Shown here: one piece after another, positions 32,105 through 44,800 of the stretch
Layout: every line of letters begins with the position of its first letter
Position numbering within the stretch: position 1 is the stretch's first letter
Origin: Cristatella mucedo
Lineage: Eukaryota; Bryozoa; Phylactolaemata; Cristatellidae
Assembly (NCBI GenBank): GCA_009760855.2
Contig: WPIO01000207.1
Span: forward strand, 231,501-295,500
DNA: 64,000 bases
Direction of reading: 5' to 3'
Made by a program: the position numbers and the translations under genes
Notes under the pieces: generated by a model
What the model saw: the letters and a program-made list of their open reading frames with translations, nothing else
Database searches by the model: none
Told to the model about the DNA's origin: nothing

Positions 32105-32340
32105 CCCACGGGTCTTAGCATGGAGGTAAGGTGTTTGCATTTTAAAAACCAGGTTGTGGGTTCGAATACTGCAGCAGGCAACTTTTTAGAGGCTTCCGGG
32201 TCTCAGTCTGAGAGGGGCAAGGTGCTCGTCCTTCATTATCGAGGTCGTAGGTCCTGCAGTGAGCGATCCTTTATTACCCACTGCAAGCAGCGGTGATGGC
32301 CGATGGAGCTCTTCTCCTGATCCTGACACATTAGAGCTGA
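32105..32340 (+). mobile_element. tRNA-derived SINE (SINE-2 type)
   Basis: Contains GTGGGTTCGAATACTGC (B box) and then GCAGTGAGCGATCCTTTATT and GCAAGCAGCGGTGATGGCCG, shared with the copies near 13700 and 35100. The order suggests a dimeric or rearranged copy. Confidence 0.6.
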
Positions 32341-33131
32341 TCAGCTAGCTCCAACCTCCAACGTTCACAAACGTCTCCCTCCCACTTAGGAGTGCAGTAT
32401 AATTCTGCGCTAGAGGTACTGCGTGTACACCGATCAAGTACTTTGCTATGTCAGCTTGCTGGCTTCAAAACTCTCAAAGTAAAAAAAAAAATATAGCAGG
32501 TTTCTAACCTTGTCTACCACTGTTATCTAGGGGTTAAGCTAGTTACAACAAAGATATGAATGAGAGGTAACTATCTGCAGTAGAGCACACCAGCGATTCA
32601 CAAAGGACTACACTAATACAAGCAAGCTCAACACATAGTGACTCTGATTAATTCGTCCATAATAATGGCGACGGCTGGCCTATGGAGTAGACTTGAGGCC
32701 TGCCACTCATGTAAGACACATCTGAGATAAGAAAACCACGAAATGTCACCACAAGTTATGACGTCATTTCGGATGAGGCTAACCAAGGTCTAGCTATTGC
32801 AAAATTCCCCGACGAGGCTTGAATATGGTATCGACTTTATTATGATCATTCCGATAATTGATGCACCGAGAATATCGAAGGCTAAGGTTGTAGACGATAG
32901 TCAAGTTCTTCAGGCATCGCGGACTTATAAGAAGACAACAATTTGCAAGTCGAATGCATGCATGGGCTCTCAGCTGTTTTAGAGGAAGTTTAAATGCGAT
33001 TACATAAGCTGATTAGGAAGCCCGCCCAGACCCAGGTAAAAATTGTCGACGACCATGCACTAAGTAAATCTGTACTTCGGAGTGGCCTAGCTTGTGGTGC
33101 TAGCTCGGTGGCTTGCCGGAAAATTCAACTA

Positions 33132-33137
33132 TTTATT
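33132..33137 (-). promoter_or_regulatory. Candidate ZDHHC6 polyadenylation signal
   Basis: AATAAA on the minus strand about 190 bp past the ZDHHC6 stop codon. A plausible 3' UTR length, but unproven. Confidence 0.4.
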
Positions 33138-33322
33138 AGCATCGAGTAACAATATGCACTCATCACACTTGCTGCGTTGTTTGGATCAAATACATTGTCG
33201 ACAACTAAGACAGGATAAGAACTTCCAAAAGTTAGACAATTTCAAGATCAACAGCATTGAAAATTAACACTTATTTAAGAGAATTTAGGAATAAGTTGCA
33301 TCAGCTGCCTTTCTAAGTTGCA

Positions 33323-33396
33323 TCAGCTGCCTTTCTTTTTTTCAGGTTCAACAACACATCTTCTTGGAAACCAGCCCTTTTCATGTGCAGAACCAC
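33323..33396 (-). CDS. ZDHHC6: ZDHHC6 exon 9 (terminal, stop TGA)
   Basis: Acceptor CTCATTTTAG|GT. Encodes HEKGWFPRRCVVEPEKKKGS then TGA. GWFPRRCV is the conserved end of the SH3-like domain, and the last four residues KKGS form a KKXX motif. Confidence 0.92.
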
Positions 33397-36300
33397 CTAA
33401 AATGAGAGCAGCACTGATAAGCTTTCGACTTCAATGCTGAGGATAGGCAGAGGCAGCCAGCTCGCTCTGAGCGATCAACTGTAAAGCAATATATGTCTTA
33501 AATGCTTTGACCATTTTAGCACTTATTATTTCTCAAAATGCAATATAAATCAAATCAAGGCAGCTCAAATACCATACATCAATCTATTTTTAAATGCTTC
33601 GGAAAATGTTGGCACTTGATAGCTATTAAAATTTGATTTGTCACTTAAAAGCAGCTCAAAATAACCAAACTCAACGACAAAATCATTAAACTAGGTAGCA
33701 TACATCAATCTATTTTTAAATGCTACGGAAAATGTTGGCACTTGATAGCTATTAAAATTTGATTTGTCACTTAAAAGCAGCTCAAAATAACCAAACTCAA
33801 CGACAAAATCATTAAACTAGGTAGCATACATCAATCTATTTTTAAATGCTTCGGAAAATGTTGGCACTTGATAGCTATTAAAACTTGATTTGTCACTTAA
33901 AAACAGCTCAAAATAACCAAACTCAACAACAATATCATTAAACTAGGTAGCGTTGTCTACCCACTAGGAACGTGGATTATCATGTGGCGTGATCATCCCT
34001 TTGCATGTCAATATTGCATTGAAATATGGTTGAACCTCTAGAGTGCATAAATCGTCACCCATTCTAAATATAGGCAAATTGCTGTACAAGTGCGCAAACA
34101 TAAATAATTATGAAAAACCACGTCAACATGCAAATAGCAAAGACAATTAGTTTGTGAAGTTTAAAAAACAATGTGGGTAGACAATGTGTAACTCTTTATC
34201 CACGTCATTCGTAAGCGAGACTATGAATATATGCTCAGCAATGCTGGCTGGGTTTCGGCAAACGTGCCATTTTCTAACGAGAAGCAGCAGCACCCCAAAG
34301 TCAACTTCCAGTTTGTAGTCTCGATATAGGGAGCATTTTTAGATATGTACAAGATCCAATCTAGTCTTTGAGAGTTATACATTATGCCTAGATGGGAAAA
34401 ATTTGAGTGTAGAATGCAAATTAATTCGGTTTCTGCACTAACGAAGAAGAAAAATCTCATAAGGGATCTCAGCCTGTGATAATCAGAAAATATGGAGCCA
34501 GGGCATATTTTAAGCTTACATAGCAAATGTAAGTTAAGACGTATTAGAAATGGCAGCGGTCGCAAGAAAACATTGAGTGCTGTTGTCTCTATCCCTTCTA
34601 GCATTTGATAGCAGCTTCTAGACCTCAATCATTAAATCATGTCTTGATTGCAAGATGATGTCTGTCTAGTGCTTTTGCATAGCATCTCAGTAAACTTACA
34701 TTATACCTTATGTGCTTTGAGTTCTTACCTGTACACGATTCAGTGCAATTTTACTAACAAGAGTATAACTAACCAGCGGCCCTGAGTGTTTCCTAGTGAT
34801 CTTTTACAGGCTTGTCTTAACATGCCAGTTGCACACTAGTAAACAGTCGTTTAGTCTATGCGAATCTAAGCATGCTACCTTGCTTCTCATTCTAAGTTTA
34901 GGTTAATGCTTCTCTTGCGCCTAGTTGTAAAGTACCAGACTCAGGGATTCAATTCTCTCAGGGTGCTACACAAAGGACTTCGAATTGTACAGACAGATTT
35001 CATTTATAACCTCCACGGGTGTTTACTTGCACCTCATCTGCTGGCTTTGCCCTTGAGTCATAGACCAGGAGGGGTAAGGTGCTCACTCTTCATTGGTTCG
35101 AGTCCTTCATTGGTCGATCCTTTATTGACCACTGCAAGCGATGGTTATAGCCATGAAAGCTAAATTTTTTTCTGTAGGTGCTAAGAGTGCTGACCGGATG
35201 GCGCAGACAATGTTCAGCTAGTATTCAATGCAGGACAGATTAGGATTTTGAAAGGTTGGCCTGATCAGAGGCAACTTAGAGATACATACACAATGGCACC
35301 AGCAGTCTGTGTCCAACATCAGATGGTCAACAATCCCTGAGGGCAAATGTAATAATATACATTTGTGTAGTGCCCTCAGAGAACTCAATCTCTTTCTAAG
35401 CATTTTACATATTCTGTAAAGGAAGCATGATCATATGGCTAGTGATCGCTTGCATAATGTTAACAAGCATAGCATGGTTAGAGGTGCATGCACAGGGTCA
35501 GCATTTAACCATGGTTAGTGTAGGCCAGAACACTGTCATCATGCATAGGCACATAAAGGCCGAATCACAAGGACCGACTAAATGCAGTGATAAGCAAGTG
35601 CATTTTTAGCTTCTTTTTAAGTGTCCTGAAGTCGGAATGACGGCCACGACGCGAGTCGGGTGTGAGCTCCGGACTTTAGGAGCATGTGAACAAAAGGCAT
35701 CTAATGGTCTCTACAGGATTTGAGGTTCCTGCGAGATATAGCTATGCGATTTGAGTCTGAAAAGTGGGTGGTATGGTGCCTAGCCTGGTGGGGAAGTTGA
35801 TCTGAAAGGTAGGCTCGAGTAGAAGAATAAAGGGACCTAAATGCAAGTGACAGAACCTTGAAGTCGATGCATGGGTTGACTGAGAGCCAGTGCAGGTTAG
35901 CTAGAAGTGGTGTGATGTGGCAACTGCAACGCTCACGACAGACAAGCCTAGCTGCCGAGTTTTGCACCAGCTATTAGAGCCTCATTACACACACCGGTAG
36001 ATCAGCAAGCAGTGAGTTATAGAAGTCGAGACGGAGTGCCACAAATGCATCGACCAATTTAGAGGCAGTATTCATGTCTAAGCAAGCAGCCAAATTTGAG
36101 CAATGCTGTGTAGCTGAAAGGATGCAACTTCAAGGAGGAGCTGATGTGGTCGCCTGGTGAAAGGTCACTTTGGAACAGGACACCTAGATTTCGAGCAGCT
36201 GCAACTGGAGATATGCTAGCTCAGCTAATTTTTAAATGCTAAGCTTTTTTCATTTCTGAGTCACACTAGGTTTGCCCATAAATAGGAAGTTGGTTTTGTC

Positions 36301-39300
36301 GTCATTCAATTTGAGAAAGTTTGCTGCCGTCCATGCTCGGATGTCAGCAATGCATGCAGCAAGGGATTGGTGAGGATTTGAATGGTGGAGGGTGGGAGAG
36401 ATCTAAGCAAAAATACAACTGAGTGTCATCTGCACAGGAAGTGAAAGCTTAGATTGCACTTGCCTATCACTTCGGCACGAAGAAGAGTAAAAGGGACCAA
36501 GCACAGAGCCCTTACGTAGAGCCCGTACCCCAGTGATTCTTGAGATGACCTTCGTCAGTTCACATTAATGGACTCTGGAATCTCCCCCCACCCACTGAGA
36601 TAGGACCCGAACCACTTCAGAGCAGTTCTAGTGCTGCCTAGGCAAGATGAGAGGCACTTGAGAATGACTTGGTGACCAACAGTATCAAACATTGCCGTAA
36701 GATTAAAGGAAAGCAAACAGAGATTATCTACCTAAGTCTGCATTCCTGGTAAGATTCGTATAAACCCTAAGCAATGCTGACTCGATGACCTGATTAGCGC
36801 TACAAGCAGGCTATAATAATAATATATCATTTTTATAGTGCCCTAAGAGAATCTCTATTCAGGCGCCTCACATATGCCACGGGGCGAGCCAACGACCACG
36901 GTCATTAAATACATTCGTACAGTTGTATTAATACAGTAATGCAAATACAGTTGGAGCTGCACATAGCGTCCAGCGAAGATAGCAGTTGCTGAAAATATCG
37001 AAGCACGGAGAAGATATGAACTAGCAGGAACATTCAAACACATCGTTTCAGGCACTAGAGAGGCCATTTTGGCAAGGGTCTAATCCAGCGGTTCTCAACC
37101 TTTCTAATGCTGCGACCATTCAATACAGTTCCTCATATTGTGGCAACCCCCAACATAAGATTATTGTATGCAAAATGTGGAAATGTGTTTTCCGATGGTA
37201 TTAGGAGAACCATGTAAAAGGGTCATTCGACCCCCAAAGGGGTGGCGACCCACAGCAGGTTGAGAATCACTGGTCTAATCAAATACACATAGGTGATGCT
37301 GCATTCTCTGACATTTTGACCAGAACACAGTAGGACTACATGCGGCTGCCACATTCAGTCTGTCGGTGGCTGACCACTTTGGCACTTGCTACTTACCAGA
37401 ATCCCCCGACTTACTTGGAAGTCTCTCACCATAAAGCCAATACCTATAAACGATGCGGGCAAGGAAACTGTGAACCTGCGCCTGTTATAAGCAAGCACTC
37501 CAACTTCAGGCCAGACGAAAGCTTGAATAATAACAGCAAGAAAACTGACCGAGGATGCAGCTAGGCATAAACATAAATGGCGATTACAAGTGAGTAAATG
37601 GCGATTACAAGGGAGTAAATGCCAGATAAAAAAAGGAAGGACCTAGATTATTCCATTGTTTCACAGGACAATTACTTCCTGTCCGTTTCCTTGGAACGAC
37701 CAGATATCAGGCGTGCAGACCAGAGTAGGGTGGATTAACCTGTTCAAATACTAAAACTTCCAAAAACAACTAACTTGTGTAGAAGCAGCCCTTCTACGCT
37801 GTGGTGGGTAACAGAAGATGGAATAAAATCATGTACAACACTCAATAAGATCAATGATGACAGCCAATCAGTCTACATAACAGTCGTGTTCTCTACCTGC
37901 TTATCATTGTCTATTCGAAACATGCTTAGCTACCCATATGCATAGCTGCTTGGGCAACTGCAGTCCATTAAAAGTCTATCTGACGAATTGCACTGAATGA
38001 CTGCAAAGGCAACTCTTGCCGTTTTTGCACAAGTCAACTTTTAGGTGACACTCTCTCTTAGCCTCGGCAAATACATACACAATATTATGCTGATTGTGCA
38101 CGGAATTTTATTAAATATGTTGAAATAAATCTCTACAGTTTACCAGCAAATAAAAGAATAATCAGCATAGATACATGATCGACATAAACGTTACTGGTTT
38201 TACTGAGCATGAGCAGCCATTGGCCAGGCATGACAATAACAAGTTCTGCTTACAGTTACGATTGCAAATAATCAGCTGTGTTATCTGATACCCACAATAT
38301 GAAAAATTTCTCGGATTATTATCAAGCTCAAGAGCGCATAGATATTTTGTTATATTACGAAGAAACACTAGTTTTCCTAATAACCACATTCACTTTTAAA
38401 ACCGCCATGAATTTAGAATCATATGTAATCGTCTGGCAAAGCCTGATGTCAGCACTTTGTCAAGACACTCCACTGGAAACTGCATCAATATGGAGTTATC
38501 ACCAAAGCTTAATATTCTTTCACATATAAGCCTCTTTATTCAAGGATCATCATAATTCCTATCGCAAGAGCATGCGATTTATACATTTTTAGTTCCTAGG
38601 CATGTTAGAAATTTGCCCTATATTTTGGATACTGTCTAGTCACAGTCATAGCTTCACCTGCGAATAAGTAGTTAAAAAGCTGCATCGTTAAAAATGCAAA
38701 AAGCTAAATGAAGAAATGACTTTATCTAAAGCACGATTCCTAATGCAACCGGCCCATCGTTCTGTCCAATCAACACAACATACCATAGCGAATGCTGCTT
38801 AAAAAATCGCTGTCACTTAGTAGCCAGAAAAGGTGTCAAAACAGCCATAACACCAATTTTCCAGTGTTCACTCTTTATAGGCAAGCTGAGGTAGTGCGAT
38901 TTTCTGACCGTATGGGATTTTACCACCCCATATTACGGCAACGTTTTGGTGCCACTGGGGCAGCATGAAGTCAGCAGCACACTAGAATGCAGCAATACAA
39001 CGAGTCAACAATCTACTTGGAGAATTTTCTAAACATTACTCCATTCTAGCCTACTAAATTTAGTAAGATATTTATCTAAAATGCACTTATTTGTCACAAC
39101 ATTTAGTGGGTCCTTTTGATTCGTCATTTGTGTGCTTATGATGAAGACACAGAACACATGCTGCCACTAGCCATATTTGCATGCTGACCTTGTGCAAGTT
39201 ACCTCTAGCCATGTCATGCTTGGTGAGATTGTGTATGCTACCACTAACCATATGGTCATGCTTCCTCTACAGCATATGCGAAGTGCCTAGAAAGAGATTA

Positions 39301-40225
39301 AGTTCTCCGAGGGCACTATACAAATTTATTATTATTATTATTCAAATTATATTAATCCCGTGAGCGCCTCTGTAAGATTCTACCATAGCGTTTATTAGAA
39401 GTATAGATCACAACCACACTGACATGAATAAGCTGGTACAGGAGAAGACTTTGGGAATAAAGGCAACCCATGCCACCTTCAATTTGCATGTGTGAGGTTT
39501 CTCGTGATGCTTAATTCCTCAACCCTTTCAATATTTCGAGGCCAATATTGTTGACACTTTCGTATCTCTTAGTGAGCACATCTTCAGGAAGATGAAGGCA
39601 GTAAGAACAAACCTGAAGAGAAACGCACGTCTTCAATTCGACTATTCTGTTGGGTACCTTAGGACTATGCCACGGTGGAGTCGGGTGGTTTAAATTGCTT
39701 GCTGGAGTACTTACACCACTGCTTCCAGTGGGCAATAAAGGATCTTACACTGCAGGACTCCAGATGCCACGAACTGGGTCGTGAAGAGAGAGCACCTTAC
39801 CCCAGGGCTAAGATCCCGGGGTACAGTGTGTCCAATCGTTGCAAGCTGAAGAACTGCTAAAGGCATTGTTCCACAGCTAGAACCAGGAATAAGAATCACG
39901 AGGTGGCAACGTGACTAAACAGAATCTTAATTACTACTCAGTATAGCAAGGCTACCACTTGTGCCTAAGGTACACTAAAACGAGTTGATTCTACACAGAA
40001 GCCTATATCATACCTATATTAAAGCAACCAAAGTGCACACATTCCCACAGTTTTGAAGCCACAACCTAAATCACTATCACTAAGTTATTCTCCAGTTCGG
40101 TCAACGAACCTATTTTGCAAATTATTAAATTAACCACGTCTATTGTATTTTAATGTTCACAGGGTCATGCCGATACTCTATTTCATGACATTGCACTACA
40201 TTCATGTACACAAACACAAACACAT

Positions 40226-40284
<59 letters not shown>

Positions 40285-41753
40285 CAGCCCCCTGCCTCCT
40301 CACACATATGCAGTACCCTGCCTTTAGTTTCATGTGACAAAAAGACCTAGCAAAGTGTTGCAAGATACATTTTTTTACTAGATTACTGTCCAGCCCAAGA
40401 AACACTTAGAATAATGGGCTAAACAAAGGAGGAATGGATCTGCAATTCGCACAAAACACTAGTTGGATGGAACAAATTTCTGCTGTGGACGGGCAGATCA
40501 AAGTTCATGCCGAATGGATAGGTATGGAAATTTAGTCAGCTAGGCGACAGATGGTGCAGAGTGTACCTGCATGTTTGCTCCAAAAAACAGGGAACATGTT
40601 GTGGCAGAATAATTAGAGGGAGAGCCAAGATACATACCTGTGCATTTTATGTGTATCAGCATGAAATTTGGCAGGACTGTTTATCTTGTATTCAAAGTAC
40701 TTCTGAAGGTAGAGAAATTATGAATTCGACCGAGCAGGATACTACGAAGTAGTCCAACGTGACTGCCAAGATACCAATTACATGTTCAGAAGTCACAGGA
40801 AGTCGCCTGATGGAAAAAGTGTAAGATCAGTTGCAATAATGAATTGCTCCTGGACAGCTAGCAAAAACCACATAAGACTGAGTAAATTCGACATGTAACC
40901 AAGTCATGTCATGGATTCTAATATGGCCACCATGGCAGGCCATTTTTTCTTGCACTGCCTGACAAGATATATCTGGAGCTAATCGTACCCGGCTCTTAGT
41001 TGACGTAATGTCTAGGCTTAATGCCAAGAATAATGCCTCCACGAAATCAATGTCCCCCTGTCATAATTATTGATCGCCGTGTTGACTGCTTTAGATGAAC
41101 TAGCGGTCTGCTCGTGCTGCCTCCTATGCCGGTCCCCTATGCTGTTCGTTCAGTAGTGGGAGATTGTAAACATCCAGATAAGGTGGCTAGGCACCAAGGG
41201 CAGAAACCTGTCACAAGCGAATGAAAGAATGAGTGAGCATTAGAATGGGTTTTCGTTCTAACAATGGCATTATCCAGAGACTAACGTTTTCCATCATAGA
41301 ACGAGCATCCGAGTGGCATGAGCACGTGACCAGAAGTAATCGTAATGTCTAGCGTGTTGCTGTGTAACTATGCCAAGGTTTCTAATTTGGGAGAAGTGAG
41401 TGGCAACATTCGCCTCAAGCTTTGCTTCTTCATACGACTGCACCCAACCTAATGGTGGTATTTTTAAAGACTGACTTAAGCTTTGAGTCAGCAATGCTTG
41501 AGGTAGCATCTTTTACATATCGATTATCGGAATAGGTGGATTTTTCAGATCGGCATTGACGTGTGGAGTTTCTCGTCCCAGCGTACTATCACTCTTATTG
41601 CAATTGTCAAGGCAGGGCCCATTAAAACTCCTTTTTCCTAAGTTAATTAATAAGGGGATATTTATCAAGTGCATTATTATTATTATGGTTTCGACGATGG
41701 GCCAACAGATGCCTAAGTATGCATGAAGAGCAAGACTAGTGTTTGTATGTACT

Positions 41754-41815
<62 letters not shown>

Positions 41816-44800
41816 CATCTGTGCATGCTCACGTGAGCATGAGTGCATGTACACGTCTACATGAAACACCATAGTTTGGTAGTTTGCCACTGGTTCGTCA
41901 ACTGGTCAAAAACAAGGAAAGTTGTTGAGCTCGGGCAAGAGAAAGCTAATCCTGTGGATAGGGCTTTTTAGGTCGTGTACAATGGAGTACTTGGAACTCA
42001 TTATAGTACTCATAAGTCAACCAAGGTCGAGGTTAGCTTGCCTCAAAATGTCGGAGATGTCAGGAACAGTTAAATGCCTTCGCGGCTGACAAAGCAACCT
42101 CACACACATGAGGCCAACTATCGGACGACATGACTACGATTAAAACTAGTGAATGGCATCTGCTAATCCCACCGACAGCATTCGACAAAGCATTTCATAC
42201 GCAGTCTCGAATTAGGAAAAGGATATCTGTATAGAGACGCACTTTCGCCGGTCGTGGGAACAATCAAAGCGCTTGTGGCAATGCACGGCGGCCGAGCAAG
42301 CCAGACGCAGCAGTAGCAGGACATGTCACTTCCAGAATCAACACCAGTGTCTGCAAAAGCTGTGGCGGCTGCAGCAGCTGTGGCACAACCAAACCAGCTT
42401 CAGAGAGCTCGGAACTGCGCGCAGTCGCAGCCAAGGCTGCGCTTGGTTAAGTGAGAGCTTCAGCAGCGAGCAGCAGCACTCTCACTTTCGCCACCTCGTC
42501 ACTGCCACGCTGTCGCCGACGGCCAAGTGTAGGCGCGAGCTGTCCACCCACGGCAGACAGCAGCAGACGCACAGGCCCTTGCTGATGGGCAGCAGCGCAC
42601 CGCCGAACGGCTCCACCGCCAGGCACGTGACCGAGCGATCCCGCTTCTTCTTCTTCTGTCGCAGCTGCTCGACCTGCGCATGCCCAAGCAGCCGTCGCTC
42701 GCGCTCGGAGCGCCCGAATCGCTCGCTGCGAGGGCTAGCTCATCGAGGAGAGATCACAGAGTGGCCACAGAGCGAGCGGCCACGCCAGCTACCGAAGGTT
42801 GGCAATGCAGCAGCCGCTCGGCGATGGCAGACGGAGCAGCAGGACAGATAGAGTTTGAGGAGTGCACATCAGGGCAGTACGGCATGCCACGGCTTGGCGG
42901 CTCCACCAAACCTGGCGGAGCTATTACAGCAGCACTGACCGAATCAAACATCAGGTATGATCAGGACAATACACGGTGCCCTACTTATCTTTATTTATCG
43001 CTTGGTTTATCGATTAGTGGCTAACGACACTTTTCCTGTGCTGGCCATAGATTTTGAACTCTCGTCCCAGGCATTCCTGCGTAGCAACTCTGCTTCTCGA
43101 TGCTGTCAGACACTTCCTCTTCCTGGGTATCCATTGCTGCAGCTTCACTGCTACGTAGCGTCTCTGCTGTCATTATCTCCGAATGCTTGTCACTATTTTG
43201 CGTGATACGGCAATTGACCACGGACTGTGCTGCGAAGGCCGCTGTGGCTTCAAGCTCAATTAAAGGCTTGTGAAGCTCAGTATCCTATCAGTCCTCAGGG
43301 ACAGCCCTATGATCCGAGATGTTGCATGCAAATCATTTAGAATTTTGTTCGCACCTACACTCACAGTTTACAGTTCACAGTTCGTACATACACTCACAGT
43401 TCTGTGTGCAAAGTCTTAATAACTCCAGGCCACGCCATTTGTACCTAGTCAAAGTCTTCATACGAATGCAAAAGAACTTCATCTCTTTGTCTTATCAATT
43501 TGAGCTAGATGCATGTGGTACATAACAATTAGAGCCACTACTTTTCTAAAATAGTGAGGACTGATGGTTGCACTTCTAATAACTATATGAGGCTGGTAAA
43601 GGGATATGCTGTCTTTGGGTAGCCACTCATTAGCAAGTACTGCTGGACAAGTAGCAGAGGCAGAGGCATTGTAGCTTGGCCGAGGCCAAGGCCGGTCGCC
43701 ATGCTCGGGCTAGCCTACGAAGACCCAGCCAGAAGAGCACGCTCTTGTAAGAGTGCAGGCCAGCAAGCACATTGACGAGATGAAACTTTCCAATGGAAGC
43801 GGGAGTTGCATCTGATGCGATCAGATGGTCTGATACATCAGATGATGATGCATCAGATCTGTCTGATCGCGTCTGAGTCTCCTCGTGTGCTGGTGTCACA
43901 GGCAGCAAACAAGGAAAGCTGGCAGCAGCTGGCAATGCTCCCAAGCTGTGGCCCTGTCCCCTAATCGTGATGTGAGCAGAGCACTAGAGGCAGCCGCACA
44001 GAGCAAGCACAAGTGCTGAATCACCGGTGCATAGCTCAGCGATGGGGGCACTCGCTTGGCAGGTCCTCCCATGTCTGATAGTACCTGCCGGCGAGCGAGG
44101 CAAAACCTCGAAGCAAGACGTTTGCTTACTTGCAGCGTGCATGCAAACGTCTTGCCCGCCTTCGTGTTGGACCAGCTGAGACTGGTACTACGTTGGAGCG
44201 CAGCTTATGTGAAGTCCGAGGTGCAGGTCCCTGCAGCTCAGGCACTGCATGAGCTAAAAGATGAATGCTCCTGCTACAGCTCCCCATTCTTCCTGGTGGC
44301 ATGGTGCTTCTTTTCTATGCCAGATGTCTACGATCTACCACAATCGACTGCAGTAGAAAGAATACAGCTTGCTGCTGAGTAAAGCATTACCGATTAGGGC
44401 ACTGAAGTGGTCCACTGAACCGGCCGATCGTGGTTGCTCGTGCCCCTCCCACGCCCACTGCCACTGTGGTGGAACGACGCTTTGACGCGTCTGCTACCGA
44501 GCATCCATTACTTGCCTCTCAGAGGCAAGCACAGCATCGACTAGCATGTCGTAAGTGGGTTACACTAACGACCACTCACAGCGTGTCCCTAGTTGCTGCC
44601 GATACCGGATATTCTGGTCCTTCTCTCACCACCTCCCTGAGTGCAGAGTGCAGACTTAAAAGCAGCTCTATGCATCGCCCAACATACAGATTTCGTATGT
44701 CCAACTCATTTTCATAGCACCAGTACAACATTACTTGCACTAGGCTCTGCCATTTGCTGCACTGCCCTTCTGAAATGCATGCGTCTGACTTTTTGATCCA

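Larger units (their letters stand above)
39851..42485. other. ZDHHC6 intron 7, remaining part
   Basis: Apart from the CA and GT microsatellites I see no repeat family or exon. Confidence 0.5.

Noticed and set aside
33573-33950. CRISPR-like array
   Set aside because: The units are contiguous 126-bp tandem repeats with no unique spacers, in a eukaryotic intron.
42273-42851. 192-codon plus-strand frame
   Set aside because: Antisense shadow of GC-rich ZDHHC6 exon 7.
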